NCBI RefSeq assembly: GCF_019100565.1
Contig: NZ_JAHRID010000001.1
Coordinates: 496,001 to 560,000 of the forward strand
DNA length: 64,000 nucleotides
Direction: 5' to 3'
Source of the DNA: Arsukibacterium indicum
GTDB lineage: Bacteria; Pseudomonadota; Gammaproteobacteria; Enterobacterales; Alteromonadaceae
Shown here: piece after piece, positions 42,851-53,285 of the stretch
Numbering within the stretch: position 1 is the first letter of the stretch
How the letters are laid out: each line of letters starts with the position of its first letter
Notes under the pieces: model-generated
Seen by the model: the letters and a program-made list of their open reading frames with translations, nothing else
What the model was told of the DNA's origin: nothing
Databases searched by the model: none
Program-made: the position numbers and the translations under genes

Positions 42851-43019
42851 GAAAACTCTCCCTAGCTGTTTTTATATATAGTTTTTGTTAATTGCATCTT
42901 AAACCATTAATTATCACTACGTCACAGCAATTTTCAAAAAAATTTTTGCCAAGCCTGCCCAATGGCGCTGCAAACTGATAGTCTTAGCCATATTCAGCCC
43001 TGAAAAAATATAAAAAACA

Positions 43020-44354
43020 ATGAGCAATAATAGAAAGTTGGGCTTAACCGCCCGCATTGTTATCGGCATGATTGCCGGTATAGCAGTAGGTTTCCTGTTC
43101 AAAGCAATATTAGCTGGTCAGGAGGAGCGTGTCCTTTCACTGTTTAGCCTCGAAGTACCCCTGAAAGCCTTCTTCGTCGATGGAATTTTTCATGTAGGCG
43201 GCGAGATTTTTATCGCCAGTTTAAAGATGCTGGTGGTGCCGTTAGTATTTGTCTCTTTGGTCTGTGGCACCTGCTCACTTTCTGATACTTCAACCCTTGG
43301 CAGGCTTGGTGGAAAGACTATAGGTTTGTATCTGGTTACCACCGCAGTAGCTATTAGTTTAGCGATGACAGCCGCTTTATTGGTAGGACCGGGCAAAGGC
43401 GTTGACCGTCAGTCAGATGCCAACTTTGATATTTCTGAAGCGCCGTCACTGGCCGACGTATTTATCAATATTTTCCCGAGTAATCCGGTTGAATCTATGG
43501 CTCAGGGCAACATGCTGCAAATCATCGTGTTTGCGGTATTGTTCGGCATTGCAATGGCATTAAGCGGTAAACCAGGTGAACGTTTGGCCGCTGTTTTTAA
43601 TGATCTTAGCGAAGTCATTATGAAGCTGGTAACGATTTTGATGAATCTGGCGCCCTACGGCGTATTTTTTCTGATGGCAAAGTTATTTACCACCCTCGGG
43701 TTTGAAACCATTGTCAGCCTTGCCAAATACTTTGGTGTCGTGTTAGCAGTGCTTATTTTCCATGGTCTGGTAAGTTACAGCGTTATCTTAAAAGTGATTA
43801 CCGGTTTAAATCCGCTGATTTTTTTACGTAAAATGCGCGACGCTGCTTTATTTGGTTTCAGCACGTCGAGCAGCAATGCCACTATGCCGGTTACCATGGA
43901 AACAGTGACCAAAAAGCTGGGGGTAAAAAACAGTATTGCTTCTTTTACCGTGCCGCTGGGCGCCACTATTAATATGGATGGCACAGCTATCATGCAGGGC
44001 GTAGCCACAGTGTTTATTGCCCAGGTGTATCTGGTTGACCTTACCGTTGCTGATTACCTGATGGTGATTCTGACCGCAACCTTAGCTTCAATAGGTACGG
44101 CAGGTGTGCCGGGGGTAGGCTTAATTATGCTGGCTATGGTATTACAACAGGTGGGGCTGCCGGTTGAAGGCATAGCGTTAATCATCGGGGTGGACAGACT
44201 ACTGGACATGACCCGCACCGCCGTCAATGTTACTGGTGATGCCATGGTGTCCTGCATAGTTGGTAAAAGTGAAAAACAGTTTGATCAGGCCGTTTTCAAC
44301 GATTCTGCTGCCGGTGTCAAGGAAGAAAGTGTTGATTTCAGACACCTGAGATGA
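43020..44354 (+). CDS. Dicarboxylate/amino acid:cation symporter (DAACS family)
   Basis: A 444-residue transporter for glutamate, aspartate or C4-dicarboxylates driven by Na+ or H+. The hairpin SSNATMPVTM, the ion-binding NMDGTAIMQG in helix 7 and the substrate-binding LDMTRTAVNVTGDA in helix 8 are typical of the GltP/GltT fold. The Arg in DMTRT favours acidic amino acids. A conventional terminator follows. Confidence 0.93.
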   Translation: MSNNRKLGLTARIVIGMIAGIAVGFLFKAILAGQEERVLSLFSLEVPLKAFFVDGIFHVGGEIFIASLKMLVVPLVFVSLVCGTCSLSDTSTLGRLGGKTIGLYLVTTAVAISLAMTAALLVGPGKGVDRQSDANFDISEAPSLADVFINIFPSNPVESMAQGNMLQIIVFAVLFGIAMALSGKPGERLAAVFNDLSEVIMKLVTILMNLAPYGVFFLMAKLFTTLGFETIVSLAKYFGVVLAVLIFHGLVSYSVILKVITGLNPLIFLRKMRDAALFGFSTSSSNATMPVTMETVTKKLGVKNSIASFTVPLGATINMDGTAIMQGVATVFIAQVYLVDLTVADYLMVILTATLASIGTAGVPGVGLIMLAMVLQQVGLPVEGIALIIGVDRLLDMTRTAVNVTGDAMVSCIVGKSEKQFDQAVFNDSAAGVKEESVDFRHLR

Positions 44355-44365
44355 CCCAGGATTAA

Positions 44366-44397
44366 AAAACAGCAGGCTCTAATTGGCCTGCTGTTTT
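44366..44397 (+). terminator. Intrinsic terminator of the symporter gene
   Basis: 10-bp stem AACAGCAGGC (44,368-44,377) with GCCTGCTGTT (44,386-44,395), eight-base loop and TTTT overlapping the stem end. An A-run precedes it, so it may also serve the opposing sohB. Confidence 0.85.
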
Positions 44398-44424
44398 CAG
44401 GTTTAACTCAGACCGCCAATTAAT

Positions 44425-45426
44425 TTAACGCTGCCAGCTATGTTGCACCAGCTTTTGCCACCAGTGGAATAACACGTTTGCTGAGCCAATACCCACTTTA
44501 TCAGCCAGACCTTTTTTCAGCTGATAATTTACTTTGTATACCCGGTGTCCGGCAATTTTAGTCATCAGGTAGTCATCACTTGTCTGAATTTCATCAACCA
44601 GCTGCAATTCAAGTGCCTGATAGCCAAACCAATGCTCACCGGTTGCTACCCGCGATACATCCAACTGCGGCCGGTGCTGCTGCACAAAAGATTTGAACAA
44701 AACATGGGTTTGCTCCAGCTCCTGTTGAAATTTTTGCCTGCCTTTCTCGGTATTTTCACCAAATAACGTAACGGTGCGCTTAAACTCACCTGCGGTAAAC
44801 TGTTCAAAATCAACATGGTTTTTCTGTAGCAATTTATGGAAATTAGGCAATTGGGCTATTACCCCTATCGACCCTAATATCGCAAACGGTGCAGCAATAA
44901 TTTTATTACCAATACAGGCCATCATATAGCCACCACTGGCAGCCACTTTATCAACCGCTACGGTTAACGGGATGCCCTGCTGACGAAACCTGTCAAGTTG
45001 TGATGCCGCCAGGCCGTAGCCATGCACCACGCCACCACCACTTTCTAAGCGCAGCAGAACTTCATCTTCAGGCTTGGCTACTGCCAGTACAGCTGTTACC
45101 TCCTCCCGCAGTGACTCCGTCTCTCTGGCATCCATAGAACCGTTAAATTCAAGTACAAACAAGCAGGGTTGTTCAGGCCCTTTCTTGTTTTCAGACTTTT
45201 GCCGGGCTTTCTGCCATTGCTTAAACGCTTTTTTTTCCATTAAGCGTTGCTGCAGCTCTTCTGTTTGCTGGCGGTAATGTTTACTCAGATCGGTAAACTC
45301 TAAGTTGCCTTTCTTCGCTTTGGGCTTGTGGCTGGCATTTACTATAATGCCTATTACCATGGCAATCGCGAACACAATAGTTGCCGCCTTCGCCAGAAAC
45401 ATGCCGTATTCCGTTAAAAATGCCAA
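44425..45426 (-). CDS. sohB: Inner-membrane serine protease SohB (S49 family)
   Basis: A 333-residue signal-peptide-peptidase-like protease. One N-terminal membrane segment (FLAKAATIVFAIAMVIGIIV), a charged coiled linker, then the S49 domain with the catalytic Ser in KVAASGGYMMACIG and the Lys in GEFKRTVTLFG. The family clears signal peptides and misfolded periplasmic proteins. It lies opposite the symporter and has its own start region. Confidence 0.95.
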   Translation of the reverse strand: MAFLTEYGMFLAKAATIVFAIAMVIGIIVNASHKPKAKKGNLEFTDLSKHYRQQTEELQQRLMEKKAFKQWQKARQKSENKKGPEQPCLFVLEFNGSMDARETESLREEVTAVLAVAKPEDEVLLRLESGGGVVHGYGLAASQLDRFRQQGIPLTVAVDKVAASGGYMMACIGNKIIAAPFAILGSIGVIAQLPNFHKLLQKNHVDFEQFTAGEFKRTVTLFGENTEKGRQKFQQELEQTHVLFKSFVQQHRPQLDVSRVATGEHWFGYQALELQLVDEIQTSDDYLMTKIAGHRVYKVNYQLKKGLADKVGIGSANVLFHWWQKLVQHSWQR

Positions 45427-45484
45427 AGTTACTCTCCTGTTTTTTGCTTGAGTAAGCGTATTTTATCCTGATTATACAAAAGAA

Positions 45485-45514
45485 AAAGCCCGGCGCCTGA
45501 AGCCGCCGGGCTCT
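45485..45514 (-). terminator. Intrinsic terminator of the VolA-like gene
   Basis: On the - strand, 9-bp stem AGCCCGGCG / CGCCGGGCT (45,504-45,512 with 45,487-45,495), eight-base loop and TTTTTCTTTT. It lies 18 bases after the gene's stop. Confidence 0.9.
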
Positions 45515-45531
45515 TTATGACACTAAAAGGC

Positions 45532-47895
45532 TTAGTTTCCGCTTGCTAATACCGCAGGGTTAGAAACTAACAGGCCCTGGCCTCTGTTCAGGAAAAAGGT
45601 GACGCTCTGGGTTTGCATTTCCTGAGTTGCCGCCAGACTGGCTGCAGGGCTCAAAATTGAACCATGATCACCCTCGCTGAACCGGGCAATCGCATTGCCG
45701 CCGTTCAGTGCAATACCGCCGGCACTGGCAGGTACACCTGCAGCGCCTATAAGCCTGGCCAGTGGCTCAGTACCAGCTAATGGCATTTTACCAGCAGCTA
45801 ATGCAGCCAACGGATTAAAATAACCGTTTGGAATAACCTGGTCTGGCAGGTTACCGTCAGCATTGCCTACTACTTCAATCATGTAAACCGGCGTTTCACT
45901 GTTTACCATACGTTCAGCATAGTTATTAGGGTCGCCGGCATCGGTTACTGTCTGCGCAGCGAATGCAAACTGGCTCAGTGTGGCAGATACCCGGGCCTGC
46001 TGGGCTGCATTGGCAGGCTCAGTTAACGTCATTAAATAAGCATTAACTACCGGAGCCGCACATGCCGGGTAAGTAGCAGCAGTTTCAGCTGTAGGTACGC
46101 CACAATTAGTATTAGTCACTACATAAGTAACAAAATGCTCAGTCAACGCACCACCGGCGCCTAACATAACACTGGCTTTAATTAATGGTCCGAAGGCGGC
46201 AGAATCAAGCAGGAAGTTTGCTACTGCCCCACCCGGCATTGCCAGCGTTGCCGTTTCAACACTGTAAAGTGCATCCAGCATCTCATTGCCGGTACTGGTA
46301 TTTGCCAGTGCCACCATTGACGTACCCGTTATGCCACCCAGTGAGTGCCCTAAAAATTGTACCCGGCTGGTATCTAACTCAACACCCTGGGCAAAATTCA
46401 GTGCTAAACGTAACGCCAGCATATCTGCAATACTCTGGCGTAAATTGTCACGGGTAACCAGTAAATTACTCAGGTTCATGTATACGGTCGCGTTGCCGCT
46501 ACTGGCATTTAACTGACCAAAGCCCCGATCACCATGTAACGGATGGTCAATTGCCACAGTTGCAAAACCCTGAGACGCAAGCGTGCCGGTAATGGCCAGC
46601 ATATCACTGCGACGCGAGGTGATACCGTGCTGCAGAATAACCACAGGCCAGCCAGCGGCGGGCTTGGTAATAACATTTTCATCCGGCACGGTCATTTGTA
46701 CATCAACCGTCTGGTAACCGTTAATTTTAGGAATAGTATTAAACTTCGTTAAGTGCCGGGCCGGGTCAACACCTAAATCACGTAACGCACCACCACTAAA
46801 TGCCTGACAAGCACCATCGTTTTCAGAAACCGGCGTCTCAGGTTTCATTGCTGGTGGAAGTGCTGCAATAATGGCGCCACTGTCACAACGCGCCATCCAA
46901 CGGGTATTTAATGGCGCAGTCGGATTAGCTTCGCTGGGCATACCTAAGTAATAAGGCAGATCCATGGTTCCTGTGTAGTAGCGGGTAATAGCGAAAGCCG
47001 GGTTGGCAGCGAAAGCCGGATTCAGTTGAGATACGGTTAAACCAGTATTGGTAACAACCAAAGGTGACGGGCCGTAACCTGTTGGCGTTGGTGACGCCAT
47101 TAACTGTTTTAAGGTAGAAAGTACAGCACCCACTGATTGAGTGGTAATTGCAGCGGTATAAATAATATTATCTTTATTCACCCCTTCATCTCTGACCATC
47201 ACATTTTCAAAGCTGTTAATCACACCCTGTAGTGCACGCTGTGAGTCACTGGCCAGTGGTAATGTATTGATATCCTGCTTTACCAGTTCATAAGTCGTTG
47301 ACGGTTTAACTGATTCGCCATTGCTGTCCTGCAAAACATTGGTAAGGGCAAGCAAATACGTTGTCGCACTGTCCAATGGTTTTAACGGAATAACTGCCAC
47401 ACTGTTGCCGCGGGCTGCAGTGACAAAGTCCTGGCCGAATACCAACTCTTCAGTTATCTGGCATGCTGCACCGCGAGGCACTGCCGTACAGGATGCTTCT
47501 GGCGACATCGGATCGCCCATCAGGGCTTTAAACACTCTGACAGCACCCGGCGTTTGGGCTGAATCAGCATCTAAACTAACCCCAGGCGCAAAACTAAGAT
47601 CAATGGCAAAAGGGTTCTGGGTAGACCAACCGTCCAATGCACCAAGCGCAGTTTGCGGATTGGTATAATCCGGATTTGCACCACCATCAAGCGTTAAAGT
47701 GCCATCTGTTGTGCCCTGAAATAGTAAGTCGTTTGGCACTGAAACCCGACCTGCTGTCGGGTCAAATATCACTCTTGATGCTGGAACTACTGGCCCCTGA
47801 TCAGCAACTTCCTGTTTTATATCTTCTAAAGAATCACCGCAACCAGCCAGGCCGACCGCTGCCGCAACAGCGATACTAATAGCAAGCTTTTTCAT
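45532..47895 (-). CDS. VolA/Pla-1 family extracellular lipoprotein lipase
   Basis: A 787-residue lipoprotein with lipobox LAGC. The N-terminus (VPASRVIFDPTAGRVSVPNDLLFQGTTDGTLTL) is the known start of the VolA/Pla-1/cef family. The alpha/beta hydrolase part has the oxyanion motif LQHGITSRRSDM and the nucleophile elbow FLGHSLGGITG; a late His in FSEGDHGSIL may complete the triad. VolA in Vibrio is a surface lysophospholipase that feeds on host lipids. Single gene with its own terminator. Confidence 0.92.
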   Translation of the reverse strand: MKKLAISIAVAAAVGLAGCGDSLEDIKQEVADQGPVVPASRVIFDPTAGRVSVPNDLLFQGTTDGTLTLDGGANPDYTNPQTALGALDGWSTQNPFAIDLSFAPGVSLDADSAQTPGAVRVFKALMGDPMSPEASCTAVPRGAACQITEELVFGQDFVTAARGNSVAVIPLKPLDSATTYLLALTNVLQDSNGESVKPSTTYELVKQDINTLPLASDSQRALQGVINSFENVMVRDEGVNKDNIIYTAAITTQSVGAVLSTLKQLMASPTPTGYGPSPLVVTNTGLTVSQLNPAFAANPAFAITRYYTGTMDLPYYLGMPSEANPTAPLNTRWMARCDSGAIIAALPPAMKPETPVSENDGACQAFSGGALRDLGVDPARHLTKFNTIPKINGYQTVDVQMTVPDENVITKPAAGWPVVILQHGITSRRSDMLAITGTLASQGFATVAIDHPLHGDRGFGQLNASSGNATVYMNLSNLLVTRDNLRQSIADMLALRLALNFAQGVELDTSRVQFLGHSLGGITGTSMVALANTSTGNEMLDALYSVETATLAMPGGAVANFLLDSAAFGPLIKASVMLGAGGALTEHFVTYVVTNTNCGVPTAETAATYPACAAPVVNAYLMTLTEPANAAQQARVSATLSQFAFAAQTVTDAGDPNNYAERMVNSETPVYMIEVVGNADGNLPDQVIPNGYFNPLAALAAGKMPLAGTEPLARLIGAAGVPASAGGIALNGGNAIARFSEGDHGSILSPAASLAATQEMQTQSVTFFLNRGQGLLVSNPAVLASGN

Positions 47896-47930
47896 AATGT
47901 CTCCCCGTCCTTAACACTTATTTTTTTATT

Positions 47931-47952
47931 GCAAAGCAAAACCTTGCTTTGC
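47931..47952. promoter_or_regulatory. 9-bp inverted repeat upstream of the VolA-like gene
   Basis: Perfect arms GCAAAGCAA and TTGCTTTGC with loop AACC, 36 bases before the lipase start. It may be an operator or an mRNA leader hairpin. No T-run of terminator quality follows on the - strand. Confidence 0.35.
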
Positions 47953-48133
47953 TTATTACGAATTCTTTTTAGTTTAAAGTGGCTGTTCTCTCCGAACAGC
48001 TACGACCAGTTAAAGTTAACTCAAAGTCTGTCAGATCGCTAGCGTAAAAATACGGTTGGCAGTAAGAAAGATGCAAAATAGTTGTTTTAAGCGTATGCTT
48101 GCGCCGTTTTTCAATGCTAACAGGTTAGATTTT

Positions 48134-48877
48134 ATGAATAACTACCCTATCCCGGCCGGGTCACTGCAGAGTAAAGTTATTTTAGTTACCGGTGCTGGCG
48201 ACGGCATTGGCCGTTGTGCCGCGCTGACTTTTGCCCGTTATGGTGCAACAGTTATCCTGCTTGGGCGAACAGTAAAAAAGCTTGAGGCAGTGTATGATGA
48301 AATTGTTGCTGCAGGTGCTCCTGAGCCGGCCATTGTGCCATTAGATTTAAAAGGCGCAACAGCCAGCCATTATAAAGATATGGCAACAACCATTGAGCGG
48401 GAATTCGGCAAACTGGATGGTGTACTGCATAATGCCGGTTTACTTGGCGTACTTAGCCCGTTTGAACATATCAATCTGGCCAGTTGGCAGGACATTATGC
48501 AAATTAATGTTACCAGCGCTATGTTGATGACTCAGGCCTTAATGCCGGTTTTAAAAAAAGCACCTGCGGCTTCAGTTGTCTTCACCTCATCAGGCGTTGG
48601 CCGCACCGGCCGCGCATATTGGGGACCTTATGCAGTATCAAAGTTTGCGACAGAGGGACTAATGCAGGTTATGGCCGACGAGTACGCCGGTACGTCAGTC
48701 AGAGTGAATTGCATTAACCCGGGTGCCACCCGCACCGCAATGCGAGCCAAAGCATATCCGGGTGAAGATCCAATGAACCTGAAAACACCAGAAGAATTGA
48801 TGGGGTTATATTTATATTTAATGTCTGATGCCAGTAAGTCTGAAAATGGTAAGTCACTTGATGCACAACCAAAATAG
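48134..48877 (+). CDS. yciK: YciK-type short-chain dehydrogenase
   Basis: A 247-residue SDR oxidoreductase. NAD(P) motif VTGAGDGIGR, NAG in LHNAGLLG, catalytic Ser in VFTSSGVGR and YxxxK in YAVSKFATEG. The pattern and the ending (EELMGLYLYLMSDASKSENGKSLDAQPK) match YciK. Its substrate is not established. The ATG at 48,134 is preferred; the frame extends upstream without family support. Confidence 0.9.
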   Translation: MNNYPIPAGSLQSKVILVTGAGDGIGRCAALTFARYGATVILLGRTVKKLEAVYDEIVAAGAPEPAIVPLDLKGATASHYKDMATTIEREFGKLDGVLHNAGLLGVLSPFEHINLASWQDIMQINVTSAMLMTQALMPVLKKAPAASVVFTSSGVGRTGRAYWGPYAVSKFATEGLMQVMADEYAGTSVRVNCINPGATRTAMRAKAYPGEDPMNLKTPEELMGLYLYLMSDASKSENGKSLDAQPK

Positions 48878-48905
48878 ATAACCAGCGAATCTGGTAATTT
48901 TCCAT

Positions 48906-48935
48906 GATAAAACCGGCATTATCGCCGGTTTTATC
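48906..48935. terminator. Bidirectional intrinsic terminator
   Basis: 12-bp perfect stem GATAAAACCGGC (48,906-48,917) with GCCGGTTTTATC (48,924-48,935), six-base loop. It lies between convergent yciK and the H-NS-like gene. Confidence 0.9.
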
Positions 48936-48945
48936 ACTAACTTCT

Positions 48946-49470
48946 TCAGCGTTTTTCCAGGATCTCACCGCCGTTAGCCACTGCCCACTCATTCCAGATA
49001 GCCACTTTGTTATTAAAATTGCTAATTGCCTGCGCTGTTGCCTCAGCAATGAGTTTGTCGATATCTTTGGCAAACTTTTTATCAACCTTAGCCAGCGGCA
49101 CAACCTGAATACCACGTTGCTGCAAACCTTTCTTCATCGTATGAGTACGCAGCAACTGCAACTGACCATTCTCAACATAAAAAAACTGGCTATCTTTATT
49201 TATCGTTTTAAACTTTGGCTTCACGGGCCGTCTGGAGCTGGCGCTATCTGTACTTTCAGCAACAACAACATCACTGCTTTGCCTATATCCTAATTGCTCC
49301 ATTGTATAACCCTGAGCTTTAGCTAACTGCTCAAGCCTGGCAATTAATTCAACTTCCTGCTGCCGCTCTGCCAGCACACCATTCAATGTTTCAATAACAT
49401 CTGTCAGTTTAACCAGTGTCAGCTCTTTAGCTGCTTTCTTTAGCTCTTTTTTATCTAACAATAAAGACAT
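48946..49470 (-). CDS. Small coiled-coil protein, possibly H-NS-like at the N-terminus
   Basis: A 174-residue protein. The N-terminal 65 residues (KKELKKAAKELTLVKLTDVIETLNGVLAERQQEVELIARLEQLAKAQGYTMEQLG) form a coiled coil that ends like the oligomerisation part of H-NS/MvaT-type proteins. The C-terminal half (VKPKFKTINKDSQFFYVENGQLQLLRTHTMKKGL) does not match a known DNA-binding domain. The start at 49,470 has an AGGAG ribosome site. The H-NS link is weak; function unknown. Confidence 0.6.
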   Translation of the reverse strand: MSLLLDKKELKKAAKELTLVKLTDVIETLNGVLAERQQEVELIARLEQLAKAQGYTMEQLGYRQSSDVVVAESTDSASSRRPVKPKFKTINKDSQFFYVENGQLQLLRTHTMKKGLQQRGIQVVPLAKVDKKFAKDIDKLIAEATAQAISNFNNKVAIWNEWAVANGGEILEKR

Positions 49471-49575
49471 AATTCTCTCCTGTGTATAAAAATTTAACAA
49501 AGGATAAGCAATTTAACTGATTAAATAAAGCGACGCAGAGTTTTAACAGAAAGATATAAAATAAAATAACTTATT

Positions 49576-51012
49576 CTATTCAGCCTCAGTTAAGAATAAC
49601 TTTATTTCAGCTGTTTTCTGTTCCATTAATGTTGAATCTCCTCTTGTTTCAACATTTAATCTGACAACATTTTCTGTATTTGAAACGCGAAGATTGAAAC
49701 GCCATGTTCCAAAGTCCATACTTAAACCATCCGTATCATCTACAGCCACAGCCCGACTAGCATAGTGTTCTGCTAATTTAGCAATCACCTGTTTAGGTTG
49801 GCCAATACTGAAGTTTAATTCACCGGAGGAGGGATAGTCAGCAATCATTTTCTGAACCAACTGCGATAACTTTTTACCTGATAAAGATAATAATTCAGCA
49901 ACAAGCAGCCATGGAATCATTCCGCTGTCACAGTATGCAAAATCGCGGAAGTAATGATGTGCACTCATTTCACCGCCATAAATAGCATCTTCAGAACGCA
50001 TTCTTTCTTTTATAAAAGCATGGCCTGTTTTGCTGCAAACAGCTTTACCATTGTGTTGTTGGCATACCGCCTCTGTATTCCAGTATAAGCGGGGGTCATG
50101 AATGATCTTTGCCCCCGGCTCTTTTTGCAGAAAAGCGGCAGCCAGAATACCAACAATATAATAGCCTTCTATAAAATTCCCCTGCTCATCAAACAAAAAA
50201 CAACGGTCGAAATCGCCATCCCAGGCGATACCAAAATCGGCTTGACAATGACGCACGGCATCAGCTGTCATTTGCCGGTTTTCAACTAACAACGGGTTAG
50301 GGATCCCGTTGGGGAAATGACCATCAGGTTGATGATTAATCTTAATAAAATTTATCGGTATTTTATGCTGTATAAAGGCTTGCTCAAGCGCATCAATTAC
50401 ATGACCGGCCGCACCATTACCCGCATTAACAACCAGATTTAACGGTTTAATATTGGCGCTGTTGATATAACTCAGCAAATGCGTAATGTAAGGTTGAAGA
50501 ATACTTTGTTTTTTATAGCTGGCCTTACCATACTGCCAGGTGTCATTTGCAGTCATCGTATTACTTTGGTTAGCCAAGTCTGCTAAAGCTGACGGCAAAA
50601 ATAACTCTGCCTGCAGTCGCTGTGCTTCATCGCGGATCGCAAATAAACCGGTATCACCACTAATGGGTCGCGACTGAGCACGAACCAGTTTCATACCGTT
50701 ATAATCTATCGGATTATGACTGGCTGTTACTTCAATTGCCCCGTCTACTGCCAGGTATTGTGCAGCAAAGTAAACCTCTTCGGTGCCAGTCATGCCCAAA
50801 TCAAGCACGTCTACACCTTCTGTCAGCAAGCCCAGTGTCAGCGCCAGCTTCAGAGATTCAGAACTAAGGCGGATATCAGCCCCCACCGCTACCCTAGCCG
50901 GTTTTATAATTCTGGCGAAGGCCCGGCCAATGCTGTAGGCAATTTGTTCGTTCAGCTCTTCACCCAATTTTCCCCGGATATCGTAAGCTTTAAAGCAGGA
51001 TAAAATAGCCAT
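49576..51012 (-). CDS. manB: Phosphomannomutase/phosphoglucomutase
   Basis: Interconverts mannose-6- and mannose-1-phosphate. The protein has 478 residues. The active-site Ser loop [15 protein letters not shown], the metal-binding DGDFDRCF and the sugar-binding [10 protein letters not shown] are complete. The ATG at 51,012 lies one base after the manC stop and has a G-rich ribosome site, so the pair is one operon making GDP-mannose for surface polysaccharide. It is of the CpsG/ManB type. Confidence 0.94.
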   Translation of the reverse strand: MAILSCFKAYDIRGKLGEELNEQIAYSIGRAFARIIKPARVAVGADIRLSSESLKLALTLGLLTEGVDVLDLGMTGTEEVYFAAQYLAVDGAIEVTASHNPIDYNGMKLVRAQSRPISGDTGLFAIRDEAQRLQAELFLPSALADLANQSNTMTANDTWQYGKASYKKQSILQPYITHLLSYINSANIKPLNLVVNAGNGAAGHVIDALEQAFIQHKIPINFIKINHQPDGHFPNGIPNPLLVENRQMTADAVRHCQADFGIAWDGDFDRCFLFDEQGNFIEGYYIVGILAAAFLQKEPGAKIIHDPRLYWNTEAVCQQHNGKAVCSKTGHAFIKERMRSEDAIYGGEMSAHHYFRDFAYCDSGMIPWLLVAELLSLSGKKLSQLVQKMIADYPSSGELNFSIGQPKQVIAKLAEHYASRAVAVDDTDGLSMDFGTWRFNLRVSNTENVVRLNVETRGDSTLMEQKTAEIKLFLTEAE

Positions 51013-51013
51013 C

Positions 51014-52429
51014 TTACCCCCGGCCATATTTATCAGCATAACGCACAATATCATCCTCCCCCAGATAACTGCCTGACTGAACTTCAATAAGTTCCAACGG
51101 GATTTTACCGGGGTTTTCTAACGAGTGAACCACACCAATTGGAATAAAGGTTGATTCATTTTCGGTTACCATAAACTCTTCATCGCCGTTTCTTACCAGC
51201 GCAGTGCCACTGACCACAACCCAGTGCTCCGCCCGGTGATGATGTTTCTGAACAGACAGTTTAGCGCCGGGTTTAACCGTAATATGTTTAACCTGATAAC
51301 GGGTTCCCTGATCGACCGAATCATATTTACCCCACGGCCGGAAAACCTCGCGATGCAAATCAACCTCGGTTCGGCCATAGCTTTGTAACCGCTGCACAAT
51401 GTTTTTTACCTGCTGAATATCATTTTTATCTGCAACCAACACAGCGTCTTTGGTTTCAACCACAATAACATTGTCTAAGCCAATAACTGCTACCAGCTTT
51501 TCTTCGGCGTTAACATAACTGTTGTAGGTTGCTTCTAACATCACATCACCACGACAGGCATTGCCCTGAGCATCTTTTGCCATCACTTCCCATAGCGCAT
51601 CGTAACTGCCAACATCACTCCAGCCAGCATTCAGTGGTACCATCACCGTGTTGTCGGATTTTTCTAACACGGCATAATCAAGGGAATCGGCCGGGCTGGT
51701 GCTAAACGCAGTTTTGTCTACCCGGACAAAATCCAGATCCTGGCTTGCTTCACTCACCGCTAACCGGCATGCCTTAACAATATCCGGCGCAAATTTTTCG
51801 AGTTCTGCCAATAAACTACTGGCTTTAAACATAAACATGCCGCTGTTCCAGCAATATTCTCCAGATGCAAGATAGTGCTCTGCCATACTTTTGTCTGGTT
51901 TTTCTTTAAATTCGGTTACCGCAAACGTATTTGGCATATCTGCAATACTATTGGTATTGTGTCGAATATAACCATAACCGGTATGGGCACTCACTGGTAC
52001 AATACCAAAAGTTACCAATTTACCCGCTGTGGCAGCCACCATTGCCTCAGCAACAGCCTGCTGAAACGCGGGAATGTCCTGAATAACATGATCAGCAGCC
52101 AATACCAGCAGTACCGGATCTTGTTCTGTCTGAAGTGCCTGAATTGCGGCGATGGCGATAGCAGGTGCGGTGTTTCTACCCACCGGCTCCAGCAAAATAC
52201 CTGCGTTACTGATTTGTAACTCACGCAACTGTTCAGCCACCATAAAACGATGGTCTTCGTTGCATACCACCAATGGCGGTGCGAGCTGCTCGATACCCTT
52301 TAACCGGAGCAGGGTATTTTGCAGCATACTTTTTTCGTTAACCAGGGACAAAAATTGTTTGGGCTTTTTTGCGCGGGACAATGGCCAGAGCCGGGTACCC
52401 GACCCACCAGATAAAATAACCGGGATCAT
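51014..52429 (-). CDS. manC: Mannose-1-phosphate guanylyltransferase / mannose-6-phosphate isomerase
   Basis: Bifunctional 471-residue enzyme. The N-terminal nucleotidyltransferase starts [33 protein letters not shown] and NSGMFMFK follow. The C-terminal cupin is a type II phosphomannose isomerase ([40 protein letters not shown]). Together with manB it makes GDP-mannose. No glycosyltransferase gene follows in the window. Confidence 0.95.
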   Translation of the reverse strand: MIPVILSGGSGTRLWPLSRAKKPKQFLSLVNEKSMLQNTLLRLKGIEQLAPPLVVCNEDHRFMVAEQLRELQISNAGILLEPVGRNTAPAIAIAAIQALQTEQDPVLLVLAADHVIQDIPAFQQAVAEAMVAATAGKLVTFGIVPVSAHTGYGYIRHNTNSIADMPNTFAVTEFKEKPDKSMAEHYLASGEYCWNSGMFMFKASSLLAELEKFAPDIVKACRLAVSEASQDLDFVRVDKTAFSTSPADSLDYAVLEKSDNTVMVPLNAGWSDVGSYDALWEVMAKDAQGNACRGDVMLEATYNSYVNAEEKLVAVIGLDNVIVVETKDAVLVADKNDIQQVKNIVQRLQSYGRTEVDLHREVFRPWGKYDSVDQGTRYQVKHITVKPGAKLSVQKHHHRAEHWVVVSGTALVRNGDEEFMVTENESTFIPIGVVHSLENPGKIPLELIEVQSGSYLGEDDIVRYADKYGRG

Positions 52430-52630
52430 TGCTACTCCTTGCGATACTTTCCATAAGAATAAAATAGTTAGCTAAGCTTAGTATAGCCAGCTTTGCCAGC
52501 AAACGTCACCCGGAATATTTACATCGATAACAGCTGCACCATTAATTATATGACTGGAATCGGGCTGGTCGGTGCTCATAATTAAGGTAGAATCAGCTAT
52601 CTTAACGCGACTTTTTTCAGGATAAGTGTT

Positions 52631-53272
52631 ATGCCAAAATTTAAAGAACTCTTTATCAACAATAAAAACTGGGCCGATCGGATAGAACGCGAACAACCGG
52701 GCTTTTTTAAGCAATTGTCTGAGCAGCAAACCCCTGAATACTTGTGGATTGGCTGTTCAGACAGCAGAGTACCGGCCAATGAAATTGTCGGGCTGTTGCC
52801 TGGCGAGCTCTTTGTTCACCGTAACGTTGCCAACCTGGTATTACATTCAGATATGAACTGTTTATCTGTTTTACAGTATGCAATTGACGTTCTGAAAGTA
52901 AAACATATCCTGGTGGTAGGACATTATGGTTGCGGCGGTGTAAAAGCAGCTATGATGAAGCAGCGGGTAGGCTTTGTTGATAACTGGCTGAGAAACGTTA
53001 AAGACGTCTATGCGATGCACCGGGAAGAAGTGGACAGCTTCGAAGATGACAATGAACGCCTGAACCGGCTGATTGAACTCAATGTCATCGAGCAGGTTCG
53101 TAATTTGTGTCATACCAGTTTTGTCCAGGAAGCCTGGGAGCGGGGTCAGCCACTGGCCATTCACGGTTGGGTTTACAGTTTGCGAAATGGCAGGGTGAAA
53201 GACTTAAGGGTCAGTCACTCCTGCGCCGATAAAATAGACGATATATATGCAATGGATCCGCTCGACAACTAG
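52631..53272 (+). CDS. can: Beta-class carbonic anhydrase
   Basis: Hydrates CO2 to bicarbonate for carboxylation reactions. The protein has 213 residues. Zinc ligands C42, H98 and C101 and the Asp44 of CSDSRVPANEIVGLLPGELFVHRNVAN are at the same positions as E. coli Can, as is HYGCGGVKAAM. It is likely a tetramer or dimer in the cytoplasm. It is divergent from manC. Confidence 0.96.
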   Translation: MPKFKELFINNKNWADRIEREQPGFFKQLSEQQTPEYLWIGCSDSRVPANEIVGLLPGELFVHRNVANLVLHSDMNCLSVLQYAIDVLKVKHILVVGHYGCGGVKAAMMKQRVGFVDNWLRNVKDVYAMHREEVDSFEDDNERLNRLIELNVIEQVRNLCHTSFVQEAWERGQPLAIHGWVYSLRNGRVKDLRVSHSCADKIDDIYAMDPLDN

Positions 53273-53285
53273 GCCGTGTTGATCA

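Noticed and set aside
42171-42881. 236-codon + strand frame
   Set aside because: Antisense to the Ig-repeat lipoprotein; Pro/Ser/Val-rich from the complement of Gly/Thr/Asn codons.
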